A DNA stretch of 19,777 nucleotides from Saprospiraceae bacterium (GTDB lineage: Bacteria; Bacteroidota; Bacteroidia; Chitinophagales; Saprospiraceae), in the NCBI GenBank assembly GCA_016717145.1, contig JADKGD010000024.1, positions 1 through 19,777 on the forward strand, read 5' to 3'. Position 1 is the stretch's first letter. The number at the start of each line of letters is the position of its first letter. Positions 18,515 through 19,777 of this stretch are shown one piece after another. The notes below the pieces were generated by a model that was given only the letters and a program-made list of their open reading frames with translations, ran no database searches and was not told where the DNA came from. The position numbers and the translations under genes are program-made.

Positions 18515-19777
18515 ATGTCAATAAGGAGTATCATTTTTCCCATTTTTATTGCCATTTGTTATACAGTATCCGGCCAAAATACCTATAAATGGGCGGCGGA
18601 ACCAAGGATAAATGCCGCATCCAATATGAATTTTCTAGGTGTATTAAATAGTGGAACATTTGTAACACAATCTCAGATTGATTTGAGCATCAGCTTATCA
18701 GATAGCGAAGGCCAAGTCTGGCAAAATTTTAGGCCACTTCAGAATCAATATCTTGACAATTCTAATTTTATGGATTCAGGATCAAAAGATACTTTATATT
18801 ACCACAATGCTTCTACAGATGTATATATCATTGACAAAAATCTTGGCAAAATATACCTTGGTTACAAATCAAATAAATCATTTTCCGATGCATTTATGAC
18901 TTCCCAGGGAAATCCGGTGCTATTAGCAAGAGACAGTATCTTTTTGCTCAATAAGAAAGCTCAGGTTCTAAAGACCGTTAAGAATACTTTTGGAGATTAC
19001 CTAATGGGTTTTCCGATAGAAAACGGACAATTTTTAATAATCAATCAAATTAACAAGACATTATCACTTATCAGCCAAGATTTGATTGTTTTGATTAACA
19101 ACCAACCCATGGCCAATAACAGTTATAATAAGCCTTGCATGTGGGTTAAATCAGGAATGGTAATATTTATGGACTTTTTGGCAATAAACTTCACATCAGC
19201 ACAGATTTTGGACAGACATTTCAGGTATTGGTGGGCTAAGGAAAACTTTGAGTTATCCGGAAGCCGGCTTTCAGTAAATGCAAATAAAAGGTTTTGGCTT
19301 TCAGTTCATATGAAAAATTTTATTTTTATAGCATCACAACCAATAAGTGGAGAATTGTCGACAATACTAACCCTGGTGCTACTTTGGATTTACCGGGTGA
19401 AAAAATCATTTCTCATGATAATAGCAATATTTATCTTGGAGGCCCGGACAACAATCTAATAAAAAAGCTTCATTAAATTTTGGGGCAACCAATGTTTCCA
19501 GAATTCAGGTATTCGAAAATGACTTTTATATTTTGAATCAGATCAACAAAACAGTATATTTGACAAAGGGAGAATTAAGGCCTGTTGGCTTTTTATGCAC
19601 CATATGAATTTTTATACATGAACGATGGAAGTCTTCAAATCGCACCTATGATTCATTTTATCTTTCTTCGGATAAGGAAAATCTTTTACACCATACCGAC
19701 CAAATTTTTTGATTCCAGGCAACAGGCTAACCAGAGATCTAAACAATAAATTGTATTTTTTACTTCCACAGACTATT
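18515..19777 (+). CDS. secreted protein with Asp-box (BNR-like) motif, 3' partial, frameshifted
   Basis: Starts MSIRSIIFPIFIAICYTVSG, a clear signal peptide cleaved before QNTYKW. The first 215 residues are in one frame and rich in beta-strand-like repeats (DVYIIDKNLGKIYLGY, GFPIENGQFLIINQINKTLS, DSIFLLNKKAQVLK). Adding a base in TTT at 19166-19168 gives VIFYGLFGNKLHISTDFGQ continuing TFQVLVG. The STDFGQTF there is an Asp-box (S-x-D-x-G-x-T-F), as found in beta-propellers of sialidase-like or WD-type exoproteins. Further frame changes near 19235, 19285, 19470, 19600 and 19645 are needed to continue (KFYFYSITTNKWRIVDN, SRIQVFENDFYILNQINK, YDSFYLSSDKENLLHH) to the window end. It may carry a type IX secretion C-terminal signal beyond the edge, but that is not visible. 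Function unknown. The amount of disruption leaves open a true pseudogene. Confidence 0.5.

Overview
This is an AT-rich window that looks like a chromosomal segment of a member of the Bacteroidota, possibly Saprospiria- or Chitinophagia-like. The lineage is inferred from the absence of Shine-Dalgarno sequences, from promoters of the TTG-N19-TAnnTTTG type (clearest at 18467-18496), from short leaders, and from the protein families present: DUF2490, a Bacteroidota-style M1 peptidase with a long C-terminal tail, and the dtd-MazG gene pair. No rRNA, tRNA, CRISPR array, transposase or phage gene was seen.

Layout. 1-540 (+) is the 3' end of a NuoL/DabB-like proton-conducting membrane protein. It is translationally coupled (ATGA overlap) to a broken DUF2490 gene (537 to about 1337) that carries a small palindromic insertion. 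1524-8816 (-) is a six-gene operon for a membrane-bound, complex-I-related assembly with the subunit order of hydrogenase-4: HyfB, HyfC, HyfE, HyfF, HyfG and HyfI homologues. The catalytic subunits lack the NiFe ligands, and the NuoB-like subunit has lost most ligands of the proximal [4Fe-4S] cluster. It therefore belongs with the energy-converting-hydrogenase-related (Ehr) complexes and is not a hydrogenase. 9101-9891 (-) holds dtd and a MazG-type pyrophosphohydrolase gene. 9892-10371 is a gene-free AT-rich stretch with one perfect and two near-perfect DnaA boxes at a gene-strand switch. 10372-12296 (+) holds ctaA (heme A synthase) and an alpha/beta hydrolase. 12298-14611 (-) is a secreted M1 metallopeptidase. 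A small DoxX-like membrane protein (-) follows, flanked by two perfect parS sites at 14778 and 15357. 15375-18205 (-) is uvrA. 18515 to the end (+) is a secreted protein with an Asp-box motif, cut off by the window edge.

Two points govern how this window should be read. First, nearly every long gene is interrupted by single-base indels, mostly in homopolymer runs, and each protein is restored when one base is added or removed. This fits sequencing error in an unpolished assembly better than gene decay, so I annotate joined genes. DUF2490 is the exception, because it also carries an inserted hairpin. Second, the two parS sites together with the DnaA-box cluster suggest that this segment lies near the chromosome origin, with 9892-10371 as the best candidate. 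That is an inference, since dnaA and parAB are not in the window.

Functionally, the Ehr-like operon would make an inner-membrane complex with two antiporter-like subunits (HyfB, HyfF), a NuoH-like subunit (HyfC), a small helical subunit (HyfE), and a soluble arm with one ferredoxin-type cluster but no complete electron path to a NiFe site. What it does is not evident. It is the most interesting system here.
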